The position numbers and the translations under genes are program-made. Below are positions 50,901-58,687 of a stretch of DNA of 64,000 nucleotides, piece after piece (the stretch's first letter is position 1; every line of letters begins with the position of its first letter). Origin of the DNA: JANRJY01 sp033763735 (GTDB lineage: Bacteria > Bacteroidota > Bacteroidia > Cytophagales > UBA9547). The DNA is taken from the NCBI GenBank assembly GCA_033763735.1, contig JANRJY010000115.1, positions 35,295 through 99,294 of the forward strand, written 5' to 3'. Below the pieces are notes generated by a model, which was not told where the DNA came from, ran no database searches, and saw nothing but the letters and a program-made list of their open reading frames with translations.

Positions 50901-51361
50901 TTTTATTAATTGATGCATTGAAACAAAAAACAGATGATGCAATAACAAAGGATGGAATGGACGCATCACTTATTAGAATTTCAAAAAATAAAGGTAAAGT
51001 ATTGTATGCTGGAGCCGGATTAAAAACTTATCATATTAGAAATGGAGAGTTAACTCAAATTGAAGGAAATAAATATGCCGTGGGAATTTTGCCAAATCAA
51101 CGAATGCCTCTATTTGAGGATAAGGAAATAGATATTGCTAAAGGTGATTTGCTTTACTTGTTTTCGGATGGCATACCCGGGCAATTTGGCGGTAAATCAG
51201 GTGATGAAAAACTAAAATATGGTCAATTCCGGTCTTATATTGAAACTATTTGCAAGTATCCAATAAATGAGCAAGAAAGCTTAATAGAGAAATTGATATC
51301 AGATTGGAAAGGAGAATTCGATCAAACGGACGATATGATATTGATGGGCATTCAGTTTTAA
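47909..51361 (+). CDS. Two-component regulator propeller - Y_Y_Y - SpoIIE phosphatase sensor
   Basis: 1150 residues. Signal peptide (~1-24); about fourteen Reg_prop-type WD-like repeats form two beta-propellers (~30-735; typical MWFATGNGLCKFDG, VWMGTGGEGLISLD, LWISTDHGLSKFN). A Y_Y_Y domain (~745-810), a transmembrane helix (WWFILCAILISIISIVLFF, ~820), a coiled coil (~845-900) and a SpoIIE/PP2C-like Ser phosphatase (~925-1150; GDFYWFYE, VAIVDCTGHGVSGAFMT, LYLFSDGIPGQFGG, TDDMILMGIQ) follow. No kinase domain, so periplasmic sensing is coupled to a phosphatase output. A ligand from apiose-glycan breakdown is possible (inference). Confidence 0.9.
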   Translation: MFPFKRFFFVFFGFLFFGFTNVSIAQEESFHRIGVEHGISHSVINSIQKDKYGFMWFATGNGLCKFDGKSTKVYLPSRKNTRIGLKDYNIVNIKLCNNGDLMLSSFSKIYRYSYSNDAFIDLTDSDEFKKKLSNHVYNKIEVLSDSVLCITVLNKAFTYNFYTHHIDSVLNQKPGEEVQQITNFCKSLEKGFYFVARYQSIYKVNPITKEESLFYKIENNSKIGSYEVGNPEIFGDSLYLSVRNVGVAILNLKTKVIDRIIDLSNYNYNIANSFHVFNSNLWIGTSDNGIFKVSLNNDSIYNFVYEKSNLNSIPSNQIICSYFDPNGVLWYGSGDGGVFYLDLKEKVFHKRFHVEGKANTLPFKSVIGIFEDSKQRIWLGSWVEGFAVFNRRNNTFEHVKPYGPNQEGMEWHSALCRFVELKSGDILGLNWINGLWRIKKMPIKSKVKWKISKVYDELNVTNKSLNWSGRDMWYKKETDELWIVTNDSKLTKLNFKTKEVSGVQKVNDTSEIPRRNYAWCTIEDNSHNLYIGSNFFGLFIYNYQKNTLKRYSGDKYHIHGFPASHVKCAYIDNKGKVWMGTGGEGLISLDTATKKFTQFTTDEGLSNNVIYSILEDDNNNLWISTDHGLSKFNKSTGIFTNYFISDGLLDNEYGFNSGCKAKDGTLFFGGKNGFIFFNPESIKKDSTIMPLVITNFSIFNKSVNIGDTILGYIPLSKNINETKEIRLSYKHSLFTIDFAALHFREHDKIKYEYMLDGLDNSDWIETDIEHSKATFTNLSGGTYKFKLRAYNPDGILTPEKTLLVIYIDPPFWKTWWFILCAILISIISIVLFFRARTKYLVKRKKMLELQVAERTEDLQKKTMEVQLANEELVAQSEEIQQNLEQIAQQNIHITHLYTEQTDNIQVSQRIQQSILPLRKNIESNVGSILLYYKPKDIVSGDFYWFYETDTYNYVAIVDCTGHGVSGAFMTLMAYNLLNQVLLQLQNPTPAEILNQLTILLIDALKQKTDDAITKDGMDASLIRISKNKGKVLYAGAGLKTYHIRNGELTQIEGNKYAVGILPNQRMPLFEDKEIDIAKGDLLYLFSDGIPGQFGGKSGDEKLKYGQFRSYIETICKYPINEQESLIEKLISDWKGEFDQTDDMILMGIQF

Positions 51362-51466
51362 TAATGTGATCCATTTTTTTTAGTTTTAACTAGATTTATT
51401 GTTTAAAGTTCAGATTGCATAATTGTTGTTTCGGCTTCAATTTTGAATGTTTCAATCTGTTTCCAT

Positions 51467-51497
51467 ATTGTCTATTAGAGGCAACAAAATAGTTTTG
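51467..51497 (+). promoter_or_regulatory. Bacteroidota promoter (ATTG-N19-TAGTTTTG), short leader
   Basis: -33 ATTG (51467-51470), exactly 19 bp, -7 TAGTTTTG (51490-51497). The ATG of the membrane-protein gene at 51511 is 13 bp downstream. Confidence 0.75.
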
Positions 51498-51510
51498 AAG
51501 AAAAAAAACT

Positions 51511-52284
51511 ATGAAAATTATTTCCGAGCTATTTTATCGAAATGAATCACTAGCCTGGTTTGGATTAGCCAATTTGATATTATTTGTGTTGGCATGGGTT
51601 GCATATATAGTTGATAATCGAATACTTAATGGCGTAAATGTTTGGGTTAAACCTATGAAATTTGCCTTGGCATTATGGATATTGACATGGACACTGGCCT
51701 GGATTATGTATTACTTGCCTCAAAGCAAAAGTGTATTGATTATACAATGGATTGTGTTGATTACTATGACGATAGAGCAATTATGTATTTTTTCACAGGC
51801 GGGAAGGGGAGTGATGTCTCATTTTAATGTTCAATCCGGTTGGTATAATGGAGCTATATTTCAAGTTATGGGATTTGCAATAACCATCCATACATTTGCA
51901 ATTACCTATCTTACTTATTTGTTTTTTAAGGAATCAGTAGATTTGCCCGACTCCTATTTGTGGGGAATTCGATTGGGATTAGTAATGTTTGTTTTGTTCA
52001 GTTTAGAAGGATTTGTAATGGGTGCCTTGCTTAAACATACAATTGGAGCAGCTGATGGAGGCAAAGGAATTCCTTTTCTGAATTGGAGTATCAATGCCGG
52101 TGATTTAAGGGTGGCTCATTTTATTGGTATTCATGCGTTACAAATCGTGCCTTTAGTGGGTTATATTGTAATGATATTAGGAGGCCATTTTGGATATACT
52201 TTGGGATTTGGATTTATTTACTTTTGCATATCTTGTTTTACTTTTGTCCAAGCAATGTTGGGCAAGCCACTATTTGGATTTTAG
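51511..52284 (+). CDS. Seven-helix membrane protein of unknown function
   Basis: 257 residues with about seven hydrophobic helices (e.g. LAWFGLANLILFVLAWVAYI, PMKFALALWILTWTLAWIMY, LFFKESVDLPDSYLWGIRLG, IVPLVGYIVMILGGHFGYTL). Recurrent conserved-looking signatures are VWVKPMKFALALW, MSHFNVQSGWYN and AGDLRVAHFIGIHALQ, with several His facing the membrane interior. I cannot assign a family. It has its own promoter and is followed 22 bp later by apnL. Confidence 0.7.
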   Translation: MKIISELFYRNESLAWFGLANLILFVLAWVAYIVDNRILNGVNVWVKPMKFALALWILTWTLAWIMYYLPQSKSVLIIQWIVLITMTIEQLCIFSQAGRGVMSHFNVQSGWYNGAIFQVMGFAITIHTFAITYLTYLFFKESVDLPDSYLWGIRLGLVMFVLFSLEGFVMGALLKHTIGAADGGKGIPFLNWSINAGDLRVAHFIGIHALQIVPLVGYIVMILGGHFGYTLGFGFIYFCISCFTFVQAMLGKPLFGF

Positions 52285-52306
52285 TATATTTTAAAATAAA
52301 ACCTTT

Positions 52307-53809
52307 ATGAAAGAGTTAAAGGCAGGTTTTTTAACCGCAGAGATCGATAATGGATTTATTAGGTATATCCAATTGAACGAGGCGGAAGTGCTTCAAATGA
52401 TATATTTTGCTGTGAGAGATGGTAATTGGGGTACAATTCCATTTCGAATAGAAAATTTTAAGGAAAAAATTGAAGAAAGTGAGTTTAATATTTCATTTGA
52501 TGCAATTTTTACGACCAATCAACCAATGTACAAAGCCAGAATTACCATACTTGGCAATGTCAATAGTACCTTATATTTCAATTTTGAAGGAGAGGCTCTT
52601 GAAACTTTTGAAAGGAATAGAATTGGATTATGCGTTCATCATCCTTTGAAAGAATGTGTAGGAAATGAATGTAAAATAATTCATTCAGATGGTTCTATTT
52701 CATTGGGTCAATTTCCTCAAAATGTCATGCCACATCAACCATTTAAAAATATTTCTGAAATTGAATGGGGTGATGAGTCGGGCTATCATGCTCATTTGAA
52801 ATTTGAAGGTGATATATTTGAAATGGAAGATCAACGCAATTGGACAGACGCTTCCTTCAAAACATATTCTACACCCCTTGATATTCCTTTTCCAGTACGA
52901 GTCAATAAGGGTGATAAAGTAGTGCAACAGCTTACTTTGCATGTTTCAAAAGTTAATAATGAAGGCATAAAAGCTGCAACTACAATTGTAAAATCTAATA
53001 TAATAAAGCCAAAAGTTGGATTGGGTTTGTCTACCTCTACTGATAAATTGACACAATTTCAGGCGAAATTGTTAAATAAACTCAATCTCAATCACATCAG
53101 AATAGATGTTAATTTGTTTAGAAAAGATTGGAAAATACAATTTCATAAATCCTTGGAACAGATTAAACTTATTCCAATAAAAATTGAATTAGTAATCCAT
53201 GTTAGTCAATATTGGGAAATAGAAATTCAGAACTTGATTTCTGAAAACATCGACAAAGAAATAATTGACACAATCATTCTTTTCGAATTTCGTAAAGCAG
53301 GATTATCAAATGATATCATTAGTAAAGCTTTGCCATTGTTGAGAAATCATTTTTACGGTATAAAAATAGGTACAGGTACGGACGCCAATTTTGCTGAATT
53401 AAATAGATCAAATATAGACCCTAATCCATTTGATTTTTTGACATTTGGAATCAATCCCCAGGTCCATTTATTTGACGATCGGTCTGTTTTGGAAAATGCA
53501 TATGCACAAAAGGAAGCGGTTCAATCGGCATTGGTTTTATCCAAAGGGAAACCCATTCACATTTCTGCTATTACATTAAAGCCACGATTTAATGCCGTTG
53601 CAAAAGACCCAAACGCCATACAAATACCCTTAACTGATGAAAGGCAAACTACAGAATTTTGCGCCAAATGGACTGCAATTAGCTTGAAATCAATCAGAGA
53701 AGCGGGAGCTTCATCCGTTACATATTTTGAAACAGTTGGACTAAGAGGCATAATGAACGAAAATGCATATCCGGTTTATGAGGTATTTGAAAATTATTTG
53801 TCAAATTGA
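52307..53809 (+). CDS. apnL: D-apionate lactonase
   Basis: 500 residues, cytosolic (no signal). Hydrolyses D-apionolactone to D-apionate. The N-terminal half carries the sequence blocks I recognise from the ApnL family: GFIRYIQLNEAEVLQMIYFA, VRDGNWGTIPFRI, FERNRIGLCVHHPLKEC, FPQNVMPHQPF and EMEDQRNWTDASFKTY followed by STPLDIPFPV. The C-terminal half (~230-500) is TIM-barrel-like. It completes the apsD-apnL-apnO-oiaC set despite lying 8.5 kb from apnO, behind the GH140 and sensor genes. Start ATG follows closely on the preceding gene (22 bp). Confidence 0.85.
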   Translation: MKELKAGFLTAEIDNGFIRYIQLNEAEVLQMIYFAVRDGNWGTIPFRIENFKEKIEESEFNISFDAIFTTNQPMYKARITILGNVNSTLYFNFEGEALETFERNRIGLCVHHPLKECVGNECKIIHSDGSISLGQFPQNVMPHQPFKNISEIEWGDESGYHAHLKFEGDIFEMEDQRNWTDASFKTYSTPLDIPFPVRVNKGDKVVQQLTLHVSKVNNEGIKAATTIVKSNIIKPKVGLGLSTSTDKLTQFQAKLLNKLNLNHIRIDVNLFRKDWKIQFHKSLEQIKLIPIKIELVIHVSQYWEIEIQNLISENIDKEIIDTIILFEFRKAGLSNDIISKALPLLRNHFYGIKIGTGTDANFAELNRSNIDPNPFDFLTFGINPQVHLFDDRSVLENAYAQKEAVQSALVLSKGKPIHISAITLKPRFNAVAKDPNAIQIPLTDERQTTEFCAKWTAISLKSIREAGASSVTYFETVGLRGIMNENAYPVYEVFENYLSN

Positions 53810-53863
53810 GTCGCATAATTTTGCAATTGCTTCACTCATTAAAGAGTCCGATAGTTGTTCAAA

Positions 53864-53895
53864 TTGAAATAATCCAATTAAAAGGGTTACTTTTG
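53864..53895 (+). promoter_or_regulatory. Bacteroidota promoter of the DEAD-box helicase gene
   Basis: ATTG (to 53866), 21 bp, then -7 TACTTTTG (53888-53895); the helicase TTG start follows 31 bp later. Confidence 0.6.
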
Positions 53896-53926
53896 TGAGA
53901 AATTCACATCAAAAACTCCAAAAAAT

Positions 53927-55198
53927 TTGTTATTTCAAGACCTTAACCTAATTGAGCCTATACTCAAAGCATTACAAAAAACAGGTTACAAAAATCCAAC
54001 CCCTATACAAGAACAAGCCATTCCAATTATTTTGAAAGGAAAAGATTTGCTTGGTTGTGCTCAAACAGGTACAGGCAAAACAGCAGCTTTTGCTATTCCA
54101 ATAATTCAAAAATTACATACTGCTGTAAATCCAACCAGAGGAATAAAAGCCTTAATTTTGACTCCAACCAGAGAACTCGCGATTCAGATTCAGGAAAATA
54201 TTGAGACATATGGTCAATTTACCGGCCTTAAGCACTTGGTGATATTCGGAGGCGTATCGCAAGTGCCCCAAGTGGATAAACTTAAAAAAGGCGTAGATAT
54301 ACTAGTGGCCACCCCCGGTCGATTATTGGATCTGATGAATCAAAATTGGATCAGACTCAATGAATTGCAAATATTAGTTCTTGATGAAGCAGATCGTATG
54401 CTTGATATGGGTTTTGTAAATGATGTAAAAAAAATCATTGCTAAAATACCTCCTCAAAGACAAACATTATTTTTCTCTGCTACAATGCCTAAAGAAATAA
54501 TGGCTTTAGCAAATTCAATACTTCGCAATCCTGAAAAAGTAGAAGTTTCCCCTGTTTCATCAACAGTAGAAATTATTGAGCAAATGGTATTCTGTGTGGA
54601 ATCGGCCAACAAGCGACCTTTACTCGCTCATTTGTTAAAAGAGAAAAACATTAAAAGCGCACTTGTTTTTACCAGAACAAAACATGGAGCGGATAAAGTT
54701 GTCAAAGACTTATTACGAATTGGTGTCACCGCTGAAGCCATTCATGGAAACAAATCCCAAAATGCGCGTCAAAGAGCATTGAATAATTTTAAAGATGGCG
54801 AAACGAGAGTGTTGGTGGCTACTGATATCGCTGCTCGTGGAATTGATATTGATGACTTGAGCCATGTTATAAATTATGAATTGCCCAATATCCCCGAAAC
54901 GTATGTTCATCGAATCGGGCGAACCGGTAGAGCAGGGGCTAGTGGTATTGCATATTCCTTTTGTGAGAGAGAAGAGCAAGCCTATTTGAGAGATATTGAA
55001 AAATTAATCGGCAAACCCGTACCGAAGGGTAATATCAATCCATTTACTGTAGTATTTTCAGGACCTATTCCTCCTCCTCCTCCGCAAGGTGGCGGTGGTG
55101 GCGGACGCAGCTCACGCCCTAAAAGTTCTTTTTCCAAAGGAGGTCCGCCAAGTGGTAAAAGGAATTCAGATTCTCGTCCATTCAGGAGGGATAGGTAA
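53927..55198 (+). CDS. DEAD-box RNA helicase (RhlE-like)
   Basis: 423 residues from a TTG at 53927; no ATG or GTG is in frame nearby and the family sequence begins there (LFQDLNLIEPILKALQKTGY). Helicase motifs: Q-motif PTPIQEQAIP, Walker A AQTGTGKTAA, PTRELA, TPGRLLD, DEAD (~150), SAT, and HRIGRTGRAG. The C-terminal tail is Gly/Pro/Arg-rich (GGGGGGRSSRPKSSF), typical of the RNA-binding extension in RhlE-type enzymes. Unwinds structured RNA in ribosome assembly and decay. Confidence 0.95.
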   Translation: MLFQDLNLIEPILKALQKTGYKNPTPIQEQAIPIILKGKDLLGCAQTGTGKTAAFAIPIIQKLHTAVNPTRGIKALILTPTRELAIQIQENIETYGQFTGLKHLVIFGGVSQVPQVDKLKKGVDILVATPGRLLDLMNQNWIRLNELQILVLDEADRMLDMGFVNDVKKIIAKIPPQRQTLFFSATMPKEIMALANSILRNPEKVEVSPVSSTVEIIEQMVFCVESANKRPLLAHLLKEKNIKSALVFTRTKHGADKVVKDLLRIGVTAEAIHGNKSQNARQRALNNFKDGETRVLVATDIAARGIDIDDLSHVINYELPNIPETYVHRIGRTGRAGASGIAYSFCEREEQAYLRDIEKLIGKPVPKGNINPFTVVFSGPIPPPPPQGGGGGGRSSRPKSSFSKGGPPSGKRNSDSRPFRRDR

Positions 55199-55224
55199 TA
55201 ATTTGTGTAACTTATAAATTACGT

Positions 55225-55268
55225 CATCCATGAAAAATGGCAAATCGATTTGTCATTTTTCATGGATG
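55225..55268. repeat. 44-bp near-perfect palindrome (left copy)
   Basis: CATCCATGAAAAATG and its complement at 55254-55268 flank a perfect CAAATCGATTTG core; one mismatched pair only. 41 of 42 central bases match the copy at 56539-56580. It also lies in the right place to end the helicase transcript. Confidence 0.9.
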
Positions 55269-55278
55269 AAACACAGCC

Positions 55279-56466
55279 TTAATCTGACTTTTTGCCAAAC
55301 TTATTGATTTCATTTTTAAGGAAATTGCCTATAGAACAGATAGTTATGTTGTCCTTGGTTTTCCAAGTAGGCGAATTTGGCGTAATTACATAATTTAAAG
55401 AGGTTTTCAAATCAGCTATGCATTCGTAATAGCCTTTAGTAAGGTCCGGTGCGTTTGAATATTTGATTTCAACACTAGCAATTGGTGTATTTCCTTGTAA
55501 TAATACTAAATCCACTTCCGCACCATTGTGAGTACGGTAAAAGTACCAATTGGCAATGCTAGGTCGGTTCAAATATAGTTGCTCCACCACATATCCTTCC
55601 CATGATGCGCCTACATGGGGACTGGTTTTTAAGCTATCTTTATCTTTGATTTTGAGTAAATAATGCAATATTCCTGAAGTACGTAGGTATATCTTTGGCG
55701 ACTTTACCAACCGTTTTCCATTGTTGATGTGTAAAGCTGGTAGTTTGTGTATAAGATATGCACCTTCGAGGAAATCAATGTATTTTCGTACGGTAGCACT
55801 ACTTACGCCTAGCGAACGACTGAAATTTTCCAGATTTTCAATACCACCATTCAAGTGTGCAAGCAAATTCCAAATTTTGTCAATTATGCTGGGTGATAAG
55901 TCAATGCCAAACAGGAAATTAAGATCACGATAAATGTAGCTTTTGACAAAGCTATCCATCCATGCCATCCATAACTTGTTGTTTTTGACCAAAAGAGGTT
56001 CTGGGAATCCCCCCTTAAACCAATGATCGTCAAGCGAAATTTCCGCAGATGAAGCTTCAATCAAGTTAATTTGACCTATTTCTAAGTAGTAAATTCTTCC
56101 GGCTAAAGTTTCTGAAATACCCTTTACAATTGTTGGATTGGCTGATCCCAATAGTATAAATCGTGCAGGAACTCTATGTGCATCAATGATAGGACGTAAG
56201 TAGGTAAATAGTTCAGGAAGAACTTGAGCTTCGTCTATGACCACACAATGGTCTTTGTGGCTCATCAGAAAATCATATGCATTTGAAGCCAATATTTTTC
56301 GATGATCTTCATTTTCCAGGTCTAAAAATAACACTGGCTTATCAAGTTTGTCCGCCAAATTATGAGCAAGGGTAGTTTTTCCTACTTGCCTTGGTCCGGT
56401 AAGCATTATTGCGGGGAAAAACGATAAATATTCTACCAAATCATATACGTCTTCTCTATTTATCAT
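55279..56466 (-). CDS. AAA_14 / DUF4143 ATPase
   Basis: 395 residues from ATG 56466 (MINREDVYDLVEYLSFFPA); a five-codon extension to 56481 is unlikely because it overlaps the -7 promoter element. P-loop GPRQVGKTTLAHNL (~28-41), Walker B HCVVIDEAQ, sensor LLGSANPTI. The C-terminal DUF4143 (~200-390) contains the restriction-like core EVDLVLLQG ... SVEIKYSN. The family is widespread in mobile genome regions; its function is not established. The whole gene sits between two copies of a 42-bp palindrome. Confidence 0.9.
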   Translation of the reverse strand: MINREDVYDLVEYLSFFPAIMLTGPRQVGKTTLAHNLADKLDKPVLFLDLENEDHRKILASNAYDFLMSHKDHCVVIDEAQVLPELFTYLRPIIDAHRVPARFILLGSANPTIVKGISETLAGRIYYLEIGQINLIEASSAEISLDDHWFKGGFPEPLLVKNNKLWMAWMDSFVKSYIYRDLNFLFGIDLSPSIIDKIWNLLAHLNGGIENLENFSRSLGVSSATVRKYIDFLEGAYLIHKLPALHINNGKRLVKSPKIYLRTSGILHYLLKIKDKDSLKTSPHVGASWEGYVVEQLYLNRPSIANWYFYRTHNGAEVDLVLLQGNTPIASVEIKYSNAPDLTKGYYECIADLKTSLNYVITPNSPTWKTKDNITICSIGNFLKNEINKFGKKSD

Positions 56467-56470
56467 GGTA

Positions 56471-56501
56471 CAAAAATACATTTTGCACTGAAAAATACAA
56501 A
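56471..56501 (-). promoter_or_regulatory. Bacteroidota promoter (TTTG-N19-TATTTTTG), leaderless
   Basis: Minus strand: -33 TTTG (56498-56501), exactly 19 bp, -7 TATTTTTG (56471-56478). The AAA/DUF4143 ATG starts 4 bp later, so the mRNA would begin at or beside the start codon. Confidence 0.75.
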
Positions 56502-56538
56502 ATATAGTTAATAAAATTCATGAATAATATTAATGTTT

Positions 56539-56580
56539 ATCCATGAAAAATGGCAAATCAATTTGTCATTTTTCATGGAT
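56539..56580. repeat. 42-bp near-perfect palindrome (right copy)
   Basis: ATCCATGAAAAATG ... CAAATCAATTTG ... CATTTTTCATGGAT; identical to the left copy (55226-55267) except one central base. Confidence 0.9.
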
Positions 56581-56679
56581 AATAAAAAACTTAAATGGCT
56601 TATTATTAATACAATAGGTTATATTTAAGGTATAAATATTTAAAGTATATAAAAATTAAATAAAAGAAATTATAAATGC

Positions 56680-57645
56680 TTAAACTAAAGGCTTCATCCA
56701 AGAAATTACTTCCTTAATACCATCAGTTAACGAAACTTTAGGAGCATAATTGAGTGTTTTTTTTGCTTTGCTGATTTCTGCATAAGAAGCATGCATGTTT
56801 CCCACCGGGGCTTTTTTAAAGTTTTTAACAAATGGTGTCCCTGTTGTATTTTCAATGATATCAAGTACGCCATTTACATCAATAGGCGAACCACTACCTA
56901 AGTTAAATGTGTCATGAATTGGTGTTTCTTCATTTTTTACCAAATATTTTAGTGATGAAACTAATCCAGGAATTATATCACTTATAAAAGTATAGTCACG
57001 CATTATTTTTCCTTCTGTGTAAATATTTAAGGGTGCGTTTTTCAAATTAGATTTTACAAATTGATATATACCACTATCAGGACGTTGTTTGGGTCCATAT
57101 ACTGAAAATATCCGCAATACTATGGCCGAAAATTGATACAATTCATGATACATTCTAATCAATGACTCCGCCGATTGCTTAGTAGCTGCATAAGTAGTTG
57201 TAGGTGTGCCTAGTACAGTGGTTTCGGTAAAAGGTGCTGTACTTACATTGCCATATACACTTGAAGATGAAGTAAATACCAATTTATCAATCTCAGCTTC
57301 TCGCATTGCTTCCAACAACGAAATAGTGCCTTGCACATTAGTTGAAATAAATTCTGTAGGATTTTTTATTGAATTTGCACCGCCACTTCTTCCTGCCAAA
57401 TGAAATACGGCTTCAATTTTTTTGGAGGTCATAATATCAATCAAATCGTCAGTATTTCGTACATCACCGGTAATCAAATGAAACTTAGGATTTTCTTTAA
57501 GTTCCTTTATATTTTCTTGTTTGATCACTTTTGAATAGAACTCATCAAAATTATCCAAACAAATAACTTTGTGATTTTCTTTAAGCAATTGTTCGCACAA
57601 ATGTGAACCAATAAATCCGGCACCACCGGTTACGAGTATGTTCAT
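56680..57645 (-). CDS. NAD-dependent sugar-nucleotide epimerase/dehydratase family protein
   Basis: 321 residues, extended SDR. N-terminal GGAGFIGSHLCEQL (NAD-binding), HLAGRSGGANSIKNPTEFISTN (like the UDP-glucuronate epimerase branch), catalytic Tyr-x-x-x-Lys in TYAATKQSAE, FSVYGPKQRPDSGI, and a standard C-terminal substrate domain. Probably converts UDP-glucuronate or a related sugar for surface polysaccharide; exact substrate unresolved. It is not in an operon with other sugar genes in the window. Confidence 0.88.
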   Translation of the reverse strand: MNILVTGGAGFIGSHLCEQLLKENHKVICLDNFDEFYSKVIKQENIKELKENPKFHLITGDVRNTDDLIDIMTSKKIEAVFHLAGRSGGANSIKNPTEFISTNVQGTISLLEAMREAEIDKLVFTSSSSVYGNVSTAPFTETTVLGTPTTTYAATKQSAESLIRMYHELYQFSAIVLRIFSVYGPKQRPDSGIYQFVKSNLKNAPLNIYTEGKIMRDYTFISDIIPGLVSSLKYLVKNEETPIHDTFNLGSGSPIDVNGVLDIIENTTGTPFVKNFKKAPVGNMHASYAEISKAKKTLNYAPKVSLTDGIKEVISWMKPLV

Positions 57646-57650
57646 GATGT

Positions 57651-57760
57651 TGTCAATAATTGAGTTAGTGTGTTATTGAGTGACTGAGTTAGTGAGTTTT
57701 GAATGATTGAATTACAGATTGATTAAATGAATATATGAGTAAATGATTAAATAGTGAAAA
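57651..57760. repeat. Degenerate GAGTTAGTGA-type repeats
   Basis: GAGTTAGTG, ATTGAGTGACTGAG, GAATGATTGAA and similar words upstream of the epimerase gene; complement of the ATTCACTAACTCA/CAATCATTC words at 41955-42046 and 42866-42905. Confidence 0.7.
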
Positions 57761-57826
57761 TTGTCTTTTATTAAGTTTTTGTCAAATTAATAATTTAACA
57801 TTTATCATTTAACATTCAACACTTTT

Positions 57827-58603
57827 TCAAATCCTCCATTCACTATTCAATATCGAAATGGCATGATGTGCCGTAAGGTCAAATTGGCAGGGTACTACCG
57901 ATATAAAATTATTTGCAATGGCCCATTCATCAGTATCTTCACCTTTGTCCATATTTATGAATTCACCCGTCATCCAATAATATGATTTATTACTAGGATC
58001 TTTGCGTTCTTCAAACTCTTCCTGCCATTTGGCATTAGATTGTCTGCATACTTTTATTCCTTTGATGGGTTCAGACTTTTTTTCAGGGAAGTTAACATTC
58101 AATGCAACATATTTTGGAATACCTTGTTCCAAAGCCTCTTTTACAATCATTTTCACAAATTCGCCTACATGCGAAAAATCTGCATTGTGACCATAATCAC
58201 AAAGTGAAAAACCAATGGATGGGATTCCTTCAATTGCTGCTTCAATTGCAGCTGACATGGTACCTGAGTATATTACACTTATAGATGAATTGCTTCCATG
58301 ATTTATTCCACTTACAACTATATCCGGACCGCGGTCTTTTAGCACCATGTGTTTGGCAAGTTTAACACAATCAGCAGGTGTGCCTGAGCAAGTATAGGCC
58401 TCAATTCCTTCTCCAAATTCTTCTGATTTTTCAAGACGAAGTGGATCTTTTACTGTAATTGCATGTCCCATTCCTGATTGAGGGCTATCAGGAGCAACAA
58501 CTATTACTTTGCCAATTTGATCCATTAAGGCAACCAAAGTATGAATGCCTTTGGCTGTAATTCCGTCATCGTTAGTTACGAGTATTAAAGGCTTTGCTTT
58601 CAA
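57827..58603 (-). CDS. surE: 5'/3'-nucleotidase SurE
   Basis: 258 residues. Metal-dependent nucleotide phosphatase of stress survival. Motifs are VTNDDGITAKGIH (Asp-Asp metal site), APDSPQSGMGHAIT, YTCSGTPADCVKL and DIVVSGINHGSNSS (Asn metal ligand). Complete length. It begins with TTG at 58603; no in-frame ATG lies closer. Confidence 0.96.
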   Translation of the reverse strand: MKAKPLILVTNDDGITAKGIHTLVALMDQIGKVIVVAPDSPQSGMGHAITVKDPLRLEKSEEFGEGIEAYTCSGTPADCVKLAKHMVLKDRGPDIVVSGINHGSNSSISVIYSGTMSAAIEAAIEGIPSIGFSLCDYGHNADFSHVGEFVKMIVKEALEQGIPKYVALNVNFPEKKSEPIKGIKVCRQSNAKWQEEFEERKDPSNKSYYWMTGEFINMDKGEDTDEWAIANNFISVVPCQFDLTAHHAISILNSEWRI

Positions 58604-58687
58604 TGTATATTCTTTCGAGGCAAATATAATGATATAGTGATGGTATCAAATCATCAATTATACACAATTAATATTTAGCATTATAAA

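Noticed and set aside
38624..53809. Polysaccharide utilisation locus with SusC/SusD
   Set aside because: No SusC or SusD pair is present among the apiose genes; the only TonB-dependent receptor is at 26289-28694, in the metal region.
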